Below the pieces are notes generated by a model, which worked only from the letters and a program-made list of their open reading frames with translations, was not told the origin of the DNA and ran no database searches. A program made the translations under genes and the position numbers. From contig CBDIDO010000003.1 of NCBI GenBank assembly GCA_965277735.1, positions 2,232,001-2,296,000 on the forward strand: DNA of 64,000 nt. The letters are read 5' to 3'. Shown here one piece after another: positions 1 through 7,661 of the stretch (positions are counted from its first letter, which is position 1; each line of letters starts with the position of its first letter). The stretch is from RH-AL1 sp965277735. Its GTDB lineage: Bacteria; Pseudomonadota; Alphaproteobacteria; Rhizobiales; Beijerinckiaceae.

Positions 1-559
1 CGTGCAGGTCGTACTTGTGGCAGGCGACCATCATGATCTCCGGCGCCGGCACGCCGAGATAGTCGACGGCGAGCCGGTACACCGCGGCCGCCGGCTTGTA
101 GGCCCGCGCCAGCTCGGCCGAGAGGATCGCGTCGAAGGGCAGGGCGGCGTGCTTCACCAGCGCGACCAGCGCCGCCATGCCGGCGTTGGACAGGGTCGCC
201 AGGACGAAGCGCTCGCGCAGCCGCGTCAGGCCCGGGATGCTATCGGGCCACGGGTCGAGCCGGGTCCACACCGTGTTGATCTCGTCGCGCTCGGCGGCGG
301 AGAAGGCGTCGCCGAGGCCGCGCGCCTCGAAAAGCACGTCGAGGGCTCGACGATAGATGACGTCAACGCGCTCGAAGCCGCGGCGCCCCTCGTTGATCGC
401 ATCCATCGCCTCGCGGTAAAGCCCGCGCCACTCCCTTGCGAGCGCAGCCCAATCAAGGTCCAGCCCCTTTCGGGCGGAGACGTCCGCGCCGAGCCGCATC
501 AGCGGCGCATGGAAGTCGACGAGGGTGCCCTGCACGTCGAAGACGAGCGCGCGGATCAT
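1..559 (-). CDS. Haloacid dehalogenase, type II (HAD superfamily), 3' end cut by window edge
   Basis: A leftward frame opens with ATG at 559 and runs off the window after 186 residues. The N-terminus carries HAD motif I (FDVQGTLVD, nucleophile Asp8). Motif II (TLSNAG, Ser124) and a conserved lysine (AYKPA, Lys155) follow, and VACHKYDL near residue 180 resembles the haloacid-dehalogenase motif around the last loop. The family hydrolyses 2-haloacids through an aspartyl ester in the cytoplasm. The usual DxYGT is DxQGT here, so the substrate may differ and a phosphatase role is possible. The gene is divergent from glgX. The last 40 or so residues are outside the window. Confidence 0.85.
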   Translation of the reverse strand, partial: MIRALVFDVQGTLVDFHAPLMRLGADVSARKGLDLDWAALAREWRGLYREAMDAINEGRRGFERVDVIYRRALDVLFEARGLGDAFSAAERDEINTVWTRLDPWPDSIPGLTRLRERFVLATLSNAGMAALVALVKHAALPFDAILSAELARAYKPAAAVYRLAVDYLGVPAPEIMMVACHKYDLH

Positions 560-719
560 GATGACAGCGTCATGGGCGTTCCTTATCAACGCGTTGCTGC
601 AGTGCGGTGCAACGAGTCGCACTGCGGCGACAAGAAGAACTCACGTGAACGTCTTGGCCCCGTGTCCGTTACGTGCAACGCACGGCGGCACACGCCACAT
701 TTCGCATCGCCCGAGCAAC

Positions 720-2864
720 ATGGAGCGCTCCTTGGCCGAAGACAGGATTATCAAGGTCAGGGAAGGCCTTCCCTATCCGCGCGGCGCGCATTGGGATGGC
801 AAGGGCACCAATTTCGCGGTCTTCTCGGCGAACGCCACCAAGGTCGAGGTCTGCTTCTTCGACGAGTCCGGTAAGCAGGAGACGGCCCGCGTCGAGCTGC
901 CCGAGTACACCGACCAGATCTTCCACGGCTATCTCGAGGACATCCACCCCGGCACCTTCTACGGCTACCGCGTCCACGGGCCGTACCTGCCGGAGGAGGG
1001 GCACCGCTTCAACCCGAACAAGCTGCTGCTCGACCCCTATGCCCGCGCACATGCCTTCGAGCTCGAGTGGAACCCGGCGCTGTTCGGCTACCAGATGGAG
1101 TCGGGCGACGACACGACCTTCGACGAGCGCGATTCCGCGCCGTTCATGCCGAAATGCGTCATCGTCGACCAGGATTTCGACTGGCACGGCGAGCCGGCCG
1201 GCTTCCGCGTGCCGTGGGATGACACGATCACCTACGAGACGCACGTCAAGGGCTTCACCAAGCTCGACCCGAAGGTGCCGGAGGAGCTGCGCGGCACCTA
1301 CGCCGGCCTGGGACAGAAGGCGGTCGTCGACTACATCAAGCAGCTCGGCGTCACCTCGGTCGAGCTGCTGCCGATCCACACCTTCGTGCAGGACGATTTT
1401 CTCGTCGACCGCGGGCTGGCCAACTACTGGGGCTACAACACGATCGGCTTCTTCGCGCCGAGCCCGCGCTACGCGCACGACGTGCCGAACTCGCTGCGCG
1501 AGTTCAAGGAGATGGTCGCCCGCTTCCACGAGGCCGGGCTCGAGATCATCCTCGACGTCGTCTACAACCACACGGCCGAAGGCAACGAGCTCGGGCCGAC
1601 GCTGTCGTTCAAGGGCATCGACAACGCCTCGTATTACCGGCTGCTGCCCGACGACAAGCGCCATTACGTCAACGACACCGGCACCGGCAACACGGTGAAC
1701 CTGTCGCATCCGCGCGTTATCCAGATGGTGACGGACAGCCTGCGCTACTGGGTCGAGGAGATGCACGTCGACGGCTTCCGCTTCGATCTCGGCACCATCC
1801 TCGCCCGCGAGCCGAACGGGTTCGACAACCAATCCGGATTCCTCAAGGCCGTGGGTCAGGACCCGGTGCTCGCCAAGGTAAAGCTGATCGCCGAGCCATG
1901 GGACATCGGGCCGGGCGGCTACCAGGTCGGCTCGTTCCCGCCGGGCTGGGCCGAGTGGACGGACAAGTTCCGCGACGACGTCCGCGATTTCTGGCGCGGC
2001 CGCTCGTCGGTCGGCACGCTGGCGACGCGCCTCTGCGCCTCGGCCGAGAGCTTCAACCACCAGGGCCGGCGCGCCTGGGCCTGCGTCAACTTCGTGACCG
2101 CGCACGATGGCTTCACGCTGAACGACACGGTCACCTACGACGAGAAGCACAACGAGGCGAACAACGAGGACAACAAGGACGGCAATTCCGACAACCGCTC
2201 CTGGAATTGCGGTGTCGAGGGGCCGACGGACGACGCCGGAATCAACGAGCTGCGCGCCCGCCAGATCCGCAACATGCTGGCGACGCTGCTGCTGGCGCAG
2301 GGCACGCCGATGATCCTCGCCGGCGACGAGTTCGGCCGCACGCAGGGCGGCAACAACAACGCCTATTGCCAGGATTCCGAGATCTCCTGGCTGCACTGGG
2401 ACCTCGAGGAGAAGGGCCAGTCGCTGGTCGACTTCACGACGAAGCTCACCAAGCTCCGCCACAAGTACCCGATCCTGCGCCACAGCCGTTTCCTCAGCGG
2501 CGAGCCCTACGAGGACGGCGGCTTCAAGGACCTGACATGGGTGTCGACCGGCGGCCACGAGATGGGGGCAGGCGACTGGGGCGACGACAACACGCGCTGC
2601 GTCGGCATGCTGATGGACGGCCGCGCGCAGGAGACCGGCGTCAAGAAGCGCGGCTCCGACGCCACCATGCTGCTCGTCTTCAACGGCTGGCGCGACGGCG
2701 TCGGCTTCCACCTGCCGGAGACGCCCGATGGCATCTCCTGGCAGCTGCTGATCGACACCAACCAGCCGGCGCTCGCCGAGACGCCGTCGTTCAAGCCGGG
2801 CGACGTCTACGAGGTGACGGGGCGCTCGGTTCTGCTGTTCCTGATGAAGCGCGACGGGGAGTAG
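720..2864 (+). CDS. glgX: Glycogen debranching enzyme GlgX (isoamylase-type, GH13)
   Basis: The product has 714 residues, the family length. An N-terminal CBM48-like domain (GLPYPRGAHWDGKGTNFAVF) precedes a GH13 barrel with all four conserved regions: DVVYNH (279-284), GFRFD with nucleophile Asp356, AEPWD with acid/base Glu392, and TAHDGF with Asp463. It cleaves alpha-1,6 branches of glycogen in the cytoplasm, normally on phosphorylase-trimmed dextrins. The frame is open about 195 bases further upstream, but homologous sequence begins at MERSLAEDR, so ATG 720 was chosen. No other glycogen gene is visible in this window. Confidence 0.95.
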   Translation: MERSLAEDRIIKVREGLPYPRGAHWDGKGTNFAVFSANATKVEVCFFDESGKQETARVELPEYTDQIFHGYLEDIHPGTFYGYRVHGPYLPEEGHRFNPNKLLLDPYARAHAFELEWNPALFGYQMESGDDTTFDERDSAPFMPKCVIVDQDFDWHGEPAGFRVPWDDTITYETHVKGFTKLDPKVPEELRGTYAGLGQKAVVDYIKQLGVTSVELLPIHTFVQDDFLVDRGLANYWGYNTIGFFAPSPRYAHDVPNSLREFKEMVARFHEAGLEIILDVVYNHTAEGNELGPTLSFKGIDNASYYRLLPDDKRHYVNDTGTGNTVNLSHPRVIQMVTDSLRYWVEEMHVDGFRFDLGTILAREPNGFDNQSGFLKAVGQDPVLAKVKLIAEPWDIGPGGYQVGSFPPGWAEWTDKFRDDVRDFWRGRSSVGTLATRLCASAESFNHQGRRAWACVNFVTAHDGFTLNDTVTYDEKHNEANNEDNKDGNSDNRSWNCGVEGPTDDAGINELRARQIRNMLATLLLAQGTPMILAGDEFGRTQGGNNNAYCQDSEISWLHWDLEEKGQSLVDFTTKLTKLRHKYPILRHSRFLSGEPYEDGGFKDLTWVSTGGHEMGAGDWGDDNTRCVGMLMDGRAQETGVKKRGSDATMLLVFNGWRDGVGFHLPETPDGISWQLLIDTNQPALAETPSFKPGDVYEVTGRSVLLFLMKRDGE

Positions 2865-2996
2865 CCCGACGGAGCGGGGGCGCCACCGCGCCTTGAATGC
2901 TCGCGTCTCGCCCCCACCTTTTGGTCATCGTAGAAGTGGCCGGTTCCGGACCCGCGCGTCGCGCAGGCCGGAAATGGGCGGCCCCGGACCAAACCC

Positions 2997-3695
2997 ATGA
3001 TCGATATCCGACCCTTCACCGCCCTCGGCGGCGCCGACCACGGCTGGCTGAAGGCGCGCTTCCATTTCTCGTTTGCCGGCTACCACGACCCCGAGCGGAT
3101 GGGCTGGGGCGCGCTGCGCGTCCTCAACGACGACGAGATCGCCGCCGGCCACGGCTTTCCCAAGCACCCGCACCGCGACATGGAGATCGTCACCTACGTG
3201 CGGCAGGGCGCGATCACGCACGAGGATTCGCTCGGCAACGCCGGACGCACCGAGGCGGGTGACGTGCAGGTGATGAGCGCCGGCAGCGGCGTCGCGCATT
3301 CCGAGGTCAACCACGAGGCCGAGGCCACGCGGCTGTTCCAGCTCTGGCTGCTGCCGCGCCAGGCGGGCGGGGCGCCGCGTTGGGGCACGCGCCCGTTCCC
3401 GCACGAGGCGCGCGACGGCCGTTTCGTCGCGCTGGCGAGCGGCTTTGCTGGCGACGGCGAGGCGCTGGAGATCGGCGCCGATGCCCGCGTCTCCGGCGCC
3501 ACGCTTGCCGCGGGCGCCGCGATCGAGCACCCGCTCGAGGAAGGGCATCACGCCTATCTCGTCGTCGCGCGCGGCGCGGTCGAGATGAACGGCGTGCCGC
3601 TCGGCGAGCGCGACGGCGCCGCGATCGCGGACGAAAAAAAGCTCCGCATCGTGGCACGCAGCGATGCGGAGCTTCTGCTGGTGGAAACGGCCTGA
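2997..3695 (+). CDS. Pirin family protein (bicupin, quercetinase-like)
   Basis: A 232-residue bicupin. The N-terminal cupin shows the pirin metal site: FPKHPHRDME (His57, His59) and AGSGVAHSE (His101, Glu103). Pirins bind Fe or another metal; several bacterial members (YhhW type) have quercetin 2,3-dioxygenase activity, others act as regulators, so the substrate here is unknown. ATG 2997 follows a 132-base gap after glgX, and the gene ends just before a perfect 12-bp hairpin that probably terminates it. Confidence 0.9.
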   Translation: MIDIRPFTALGGADHGWLKARFHFSFAGYHDPERMGWGALRVLNDDEIAAGHGFPKHPHRDMEIVTYVRQGAITHEDSLGNAGRTEAGDVQVMSAGSGVAHSEVNHEAEATRLFQLWLLPRQAGGAPRWGTRPFPHEARDGRFVALASGFAGDGEALEIGADARVSGATLAAGAAIEHPLEEGHHAYLVVARGAVEMNGVPLGERDGAAIADEKKLRIVARSDAELLLVETA

Positions 3696-3734
3696 GGGCA
3701 GGGCGCCGGCGGCGGCGGGTTAGCTTTCAAAGTG

Positions 3735-3762
3735 GAGCAAGTCGGCAACAGCCGACTTGCTC
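3735..3762. terminator. Perfect 12-bp hairpin between convergent genes
   Basis: GAGCAAGTCGGC (3735-3746) and GCCGACTTGCTC (3751-3762) pair completely around an AACA loop. It lies 39 bases after the pirin stop and overlaps the stop of a small leftward frame (3761-3949), so it can act on both. There is no long T-run, so factor-independent termination is plausible but not certain. Confidence 0.55.
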
Positions 3763-3949
3763 AGACCCCGCTGTGGAACTGGGTCGGGACGCGCCGGACC
3801 TGCAGGGCTTCGCAGACGGCACGAACCTCGTGTGGCGACAATGCGTGGCCGCGGGCACCCGCCTCGGCCAAAGCCGTGACGCTGTGGGCGGCGACACGGA
3901 TCGTGGGCGCGCGTCTGACATCGGCGCGCGTGTGCTTAGTGGTCGTCAA
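3761..3949 (-). CDS. Small hypothetical protein (62 residues)
   Basis: A 62-residue frame starting with TTG at 3949, preceded by a good ribosome binding site (AAGGGGG, seven bases upstream). It ends exactly at the 3735-3762 hairpin. The product is basic and soluble-looking, with no recognisable domain or membrane segment. The site before the start and the terminator after the stop favour a real gene; the lack of recognisable family and the rare start codon argue for caution. Overlapping rightward frames look like shadows. Confidence 0.35.
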   Translation of the reverse strand: MTTTKHTRADVRRAPTIRVAAHSVTALAEAGARGHALSPHEVRAVCEALQVRRVPTQFHSGV

Positions 3950-4161
3950 GATGGATCCCCCTTCTTGCGAGCCGATCCCCCGATCGGCCCGTGCCGATGC
4001 GGCGACGCATCAGCTCACGAAATATTTCAGATTGCGGCACCATGTTCAAGTCTGTCTCAATCGAGCAACAGTGTTGCCGCAATGCCGCCTTTTATGTCGC
4101 CACATCGCGGCGACAGGCGCCTCTGTTCTCGCGCGATATGCCATGCTATTGCGCCTCGCAC

Positions 4162-4237
4162 GCGCCCATCGTCTAGCGGTCTAGGACGTCGCCCTTTCAC
4201 GGCGAAAACAGGGGTTCGATTCCCCTTGGGCGCGCCA
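4162..4237 (+). tRNA. tRNA-Glu (anticodon TTC)
   Basis: Acceptor stem GCGCCCA pairs with TGGGCGC. The anticodon loop CTTTCAC reads TTC, the T loop is GGTTCGATTCC, and CCA (4235-4237) is encoded. It is first of a small tRNA cluster (Glu, Pro, NDUFS4-like gene, Arg). Confidence 0.95.
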
Positions 4238-4245
4238 GCGGAATT

Positions 4246-4322
4246 CGGGGTATAGCGCAGTCTGGTAGCGCGATAGTTTTGGGAACTATAGGTCGCAGGT
4301 TCGAATCCTGCTGCCCCGACCA
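4246..4322 (+). tRNA. tRNA-Pro (anticodon TGG)
   Basis: Acceptor stem CGGGGTA pairs with TGCCCCG in the expected fold. The anticodon loop TTTTGGGAA reads TGG, the T arm is GGTTCGAATCC and CCA is encoded. It lies 8 bases after tRNA-Glu, so the two are probably cotranscribed. Confidence 0.95.
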
Positions 4323-4350
4323 GGCCGCCGCGAAAGTTCGAGAGGGTTCG

Positions 4351-4656
4351 ATGAGCGCACGCATCTACAAGCCGTCGCCCTCCGCGACGCAGTCCGGCAA
4401 GGGCGCCACCAAGCTCTGGGTGCTGGTCTACGAGCCGGCGACCGCGATGCAGGTCGAGCCGCTGATGGGCTGGACGTCGTCCGGCGACATGAACCGCCAG
4501 ATCAGCCTGCGCTTCGGCTCGAAGGAGGAGGCGGTGGCCTATGCCGAGCGCAACGGCATCGCCTATCGTGTCGAGGACCCGAAGCCGATCGACCGCAAGG
4601 TGCTGTCGTACTCCGACAATTTCAAATCGGGCCGGCGCGGGCAGTGGACCCACTGA
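4351..4656 (+). CDS. NADH dehydrogenase accessory subunit, NDUFS4-like (ETC complex I)
   Basis: A 101-residue protein matching the ETC complex I NDUFS4 family (18-kDa AQDQ-type subunit). Typical features are the N-terminal ARIYKPSPSATQSG, the central WTSSGDMNRQISLRF, and KSYSDNF-like LSYSDNFKSGRRGQWTH at the C-terminus. The alphaproteobacterial version is an accessory subunit on the matrix-equivalent arm of complex I. ATG 4351 has AGAGGG just upstream. Being flanked by tRNA-Pro and tRNA-Arg is common for this gene in the order. Confidence 0.9.
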   Translation: MSARIYKPSPSATQSGKGATKLWVLVYEPATAMQVEPLMGWTSSGDMNRQISLRFGSKEEAVAYAERNGIAYRVEDPKPIDRKVLSYSDNFKSGRRGQWTH

Positions 4657-4675
4657 GGCCGGCCGACATGAGCTC

Positions 4676-4752
4676 GACCCCGTAGCTCAGCTGGATAGAG
4701 CAGCCGCCTTCTAAGCGGCAGGTCGCAGGTTCGAACCCTGCCGGGGTCGCCA
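4676..4752 (+). tRNA. tRNA-Arg (anticodon TCT)
   Basis: Acceptor GACCCCG pairs with CGGGGTC. The anticodon loop CTTCTAA reads TCT, the D arm is AGCTCAGCTGGATAGAGC, the T arm GGTTCGAACCC, and CCA is encoded. It lies 19 bases after the NDUFS4-like stop. Confidence 0.95.
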
Positions 4753-4782
4753 ATTTCGATCAAATTACAGACACTTGGTCGC

Positions 4783-4808
4783 AAAAAAATCCGCCCTTGA
4801 AGAGGGCG
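4783..4808 (-). terminator. Rho-independent terminator of the Met/His-rich peptide gene
   Basis: Read leftward, CGCCCT-CTTCA-AGGGCG forms a 6-bp stem followed by GATTTTTTT (the A-run at 4783-4789 on the plus strand). It sits 44 bases after the stop of the 4852-5064 gene. A longer GC stem (GACGGAGGC and GCCTCCGTC, about 4808-4842) lies between and may strengthen it. Confidence 0.75.
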
Positions 4809-4851
4809 ACGGAGGCGTCGGCAAGACCGCCGAGCCTCCGTCGGACGCAAA

Positions 4852-5064
4852 TTACATCGCGTGCATCGGCTTCTTCATCATCATGCCGTGGTGCATCGGG
4901 TGGTGGTGCATCATCATCATCCCGTGGTGATGCATCATCATGCTGTGATGGTGCATCATCATGCCGTGGTTATGCGTCACCATCGCCGACTCGGCGAAGC
5001 CGAGGGTCGGCAGGGCGGCGGTGGCCACAGCGGCGGTCGCGACGATCGTCAGTGCCTTGAGCAT
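4852..5064 (-). CDS. Small exported Met/His-rich protein, probable metal binder
   Basis: A 70-residue product with a clear signal peptide (MLKALTIVATAAVATAALPT, cleavage near residue 25). Residues 28-70 consist mainly of Met and His: 17 Met and 14 His in 43 residues, as repeated MMMHHH blocks. Such tails bind Cu(I)/Cu(II) or Ni in periplasmic handling proteins. The family is not named, and the function is inferred from composition only. The gene stands alone, with its own terminator, between tRNA-Arg and the ubiH-like gene. Confidence 0.75.
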   Translation of the reverse strand: MLKALTIVATAAVATAALPTLGFAESAMVTHNHGMMMHHHSMMMHHHGMMMMHHHPMHHGMMMKKPMHAM

Positions 5065-5170
5065 TGGTTTTCTCCCGTACCAGTGTTTCGTGAGAACCGA
5101 ATGCGCGGGATCACCGATAGGTCCAAAATTATATTCTGTGCTGAACGGGGCTTTCGGGGGTAGTGCCCCC

Positions 5171-6385
5171 TCACCTGGCGAACGACGGTCCCAGCTCCGG
5201 CCCCGGCGGCAAAATCCCCTCGCGCATTACCGCCCGGCGCAGCGGGCCGACCAGCCGCAGCGCCACGGCGCCCATGCCGCGCGCGGCGTCGATAGGGGCG
5301 AAATCGGTCATGATCGAGCGGTTGAGCACGTCGATTCCGCTGGTCCGCAGCGCGATGTCGCGGCCCCGCGCCCGCTCGTAGAGCTTCAGCGGCACCAGCG
5401 TGCCGATGTCGGTGCCCGCCTGCCGCGCGGCGACGAGGGTCGTCACCAGATCGGCGATGTCGCGCAGCGAGAGGTTGAGCCCCTGCGCGGCGAGCGGCGG
5501 GAAGGCGTGTGCCGCCTCGCCCATCAGCGCGATGCGGGGCGCGACGAGCCGGCTCACCTTGAGCCCGCCCATCGGAAAATGCCCGCGCGCCGCGCCGAGC
5601 TCGATGCGACCGACGACCGAGCGCGTCTGGTGCTGCAGCTCGATCGCGAGCTGCTCGTCGCGCAGCGCAAGCCGGCGCTCGGCCTCGCGCGGATCCATCA
5701 GCCAGACAAGCGAGGAGCGGTGCGGGTGCGCGTCGGTCGCGCGGAGCGGGACGAGGGTGCAGGGGCCGCCGCGGGTGTGGAACTCGGTCGAAAGGTTGCC
5801 ATGCGGCTTGCGGTGCGAGAGCAGGGCGGTCAGCGCCACCTGCTTGTAGGTCCAGGCGCGGGCGCCGATGCCGGCGGCGATCCGCGCCGGCGAATTCTTG
5901 CCGTCGGCCGCGACGAGCAGCCGCGCCGAGATCGTACCGCTGCCATCGTGGGCGGTGACGCGGTCGTCCTCGAACGTGATGTCGGCGAGATTGGCGCCGG
6001 TGAGCCGCACGTTGGGCAGCGCCTGCGCCGCGGCGAGCAGGCCGGCGACGAGCTTGTCGTTCTCGACGTTGGCACCGAGCGCTTGCAGGCCGATCTCGTG
6101 CGCCTCGAGCGTCAGCGGCGGCACGGGGATGCGCACGCCGGTGTCGTCGATCATGCGGATCGCCCGGATCGGCTGCGCGTCGGGCTCGAACGTGCCCCAC
6201 ACGCCCATCGCCCTGAGGTGGCGCAGCGAGCCCTCGAAAAGCGCCACCGTGCGGCCATTGGGTCGCGTCTCGGAGCTGCCGGCGCAAACGACGGAAAAGC
6301 CGGCCTTGGCGAACGCGATCGTCGCGGCGAGGCCCGAGGCGCCGGCGCCGGAGACGATGATGTCGACGTCGGGCTCGAGGGTCAC
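5171..6385 (-). CDS. UbiH/UbiF/COQ6-type FAD-dependent hydroxylase
   Basis: A 404-residue flavin monooxygenase. The ADP-binding GxGxxG is at residues 13-18 (GAGASG), the family DG-type motif occurs mid-protein (ARLLVAADGKNSPAR), and the second FAD motif is LMGEAAHAFPPLAAQGLN. These match the aromatic-ring hydroxylases that build ubiquinone from a polyprenyl-benzoate precursor, acting at the inner membrane with O2 and NADPH. Which ring position it uses cannot be told from sequence. The gene is divergent from holB. Confidence 0.88.
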   Translation of the reverse strand: MTLEPDVDIIVSGAGASGLAATIAFAKAGFSVVCAGSSETRPNGRTVALFEGSLRHLRAMGVWGTFEPDAQPIRAIRMIDDTGVRIPVPPLTLEAHEIGLQALGANVENDKLVAGLLAAAQALPNVRLTGANLADITFEDDRVTAHDGSGTISARLLVAADGKNSPARIAAGIGARAWTYKQVALTALLSHRKPHGNLSTEFHTRGGPCTLVPLRATDAHPHRSSLVWLMDPREAERRLALRDEQLAIELQHQTRSVVGRIELGAARGHFPMGGLKVSRLVAPRIALMGEAAHAFPPLAAQGLNLSLRDIADLVTTLVAARQAGTDIGTLVPLKLYERARGRDIALRTSGIDVLNRSIMTDFAPIDAARGMGAVALRLVGPLRRAVMREGILPPGPELGPSFAR

Positions 6386-6576
6386 GCGGCACTCCGGGGT
6401 CGGGTGGGGCGGACATCGGGCGTTTTCGCACTCGAAGCAAGAGCGGCATATGGCCTTCGCGACTCAGGCAAAGCTCGCCCGGCCACGCCGAGACATTGCG
6501 ATCGGTTTGCAAGGCGTGTCACAGCGGCGGGGCGTGGATGGCCGGGACAAGCCCGACCCTGAAGATGGCGGGCGGG

Positions 6577-7635
6577 ATGAGCGAGACCGACGAAGCCGAT
6601 CGCATCGAGGGCACGCCGCATCCGCGCGCGGCGACGACGCTCATCGGCCATGCCGATGACGAACGCGACCTGCTGGAGGCCTATCGCTCCGGGCGATTAC
6701 CGCACGCGATCATCCTCGGCGGCCCGGCCGGCATCGGTAAGGCTACCCTTGCGTGGCGATTGGCCAAGTTCCTCCTCGCGAACCCGCTTCCGCAGACGCG
6801 CGCCGTCGAGGCGCGCGATCTTTCCGTTGCGCCGGACTCCAAGGCCGCATCTCAGGTGTTGGCTATGTCGCACCCGGATGTCGCGTTGCTCCGCCGCGAG
6901 GTGAACGAGAAGACCAAGCGCTTCTACACGGAGATCCGCGCCGACGACGTGCGCAAGGCGATCGGCCTGTTCCAGCGCGCCGCGGGGGCAGGGGGCTACC
7001 GCATCTGCATCGTCGACTCGGCCGAGGACCTCAATCGCTCGTCGGCCAATGCGCTGCTGAAGCTCATCGAGGAGCCGCCGCCGCGCTCGCTGTTCCTGCT
7101 CATCGCGCACCGGCCCGGCCTGGTGCTGCCGACGATCCGCTCGCGCTCCCGCCTCGTGCGTCTGAAAGGCCTCGCGGCGAACGAGATCGGGCAGGTCGTC
7201 GCGACGCTCGGGGCGCCCTGGACGGAGGCCGGCGAGGCCGAGATCGCGGCGGCGAGCGGGCAGGCGCAGGGCTCGGTGCACGACGCGCTGCGCCTGCTCG
7301 GCCATCGCGGCGTCGAGCTCGATGCGATGGTTGGGCGCCTGCTCGAACGCCTGCCGCAAGTCGACTGGGGCCAGGTGCATCGGCTCGCCGATCAGGTGAC
7401 CGGCCGCGACGGCGAGCAGGCCTTCGACATCGCCACCACCTCGGTCTTCGACTGGCTGTCACGCCGGGTGCGCGAAGGCGGCGAGAGCGAGCCGCGCCGC
7501 CTTGCCCCCTATGCCGAGGTATGGGAGAAGATCGCCGCCGACGCCCGTGAGACGGACGCCCTCAATCTCGACAAGCGTCCGCTGATCCTGTCCCTCTTCG
7601 CCGACCTCGCGGCGGCGGTCCGCGCCGCCTCCTGA
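6577..7635 (+). CDS. holB: DNA polymerase III subunit delta' (HolB)
   Basis: A 352-residue clamp-loader ATPase with Walker A GPAGIGKAT (49-57), the DnaX-like sensor region SAEDLNRSSANALLKL, and the LIAHRPGLVLPTIRSR segment that carries the SRC-like arginine motif of the family. It helps the gamma complex load the beta clamp. The zinc-binding cysteines seen in many delta' subunits are missing. ATG 6577 was chosen because it begins the usual N-terminus; ATG 6565 and upstream in-frame starts are possible. It heads holB-metG-tatD-MBL. Confidence 0.92.
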   Translation: MSETDEADRIEGTPHPRAATTLIGHADDERDLLEAYRSGRLPHAIILGGPAGIGKATLAWRLAKFLLANPLPQTRAVEARDLSVAPDSKAASQVLAMSHPDVALLRREVNEKTKRFYTEIRADDVRKAIGLFQRAAGAGGYRICIVDSAEDLNRSSANALLKLIEEPPPRSLFLLIAHRPGLVLPTIRSRSRLVRLKGLAANEIGQVVATLGAPWTEAGEAEIAAASGQAQGSVHDALRLLGHRGVELDAMVGRLLERLPQVDWGQVHRLADQVTGRDGEQAFDIATTSVFDWLSRRVREGGESEPRRLAPYAEVWEKIAADARETDALNLDKRPLILSLFADLAAAVRAAS

Positions 7636-7661
7636 GCGCGTTTCTTTCATTGCAAGACAAG

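Noticed and set aside
669..2711. Long leftward frame opposite glgX, and similar long antisense frames in many GC-rich genes
   Set aside because: High third-position GC keeps antisense frames open; they lack start signals and family content.
4162..4752. tRNA cluster as an island attachment site
   Set aside because: No partial tRNA duplicate, integrase or composition change is next to the three tRNA genes.
4900..4975. Short tandem repeats at 4.9 kb as a CRISPR-like array
   Set aside because: The repeats are codons for Met/His blocks within a good small gene; there are no spacers.
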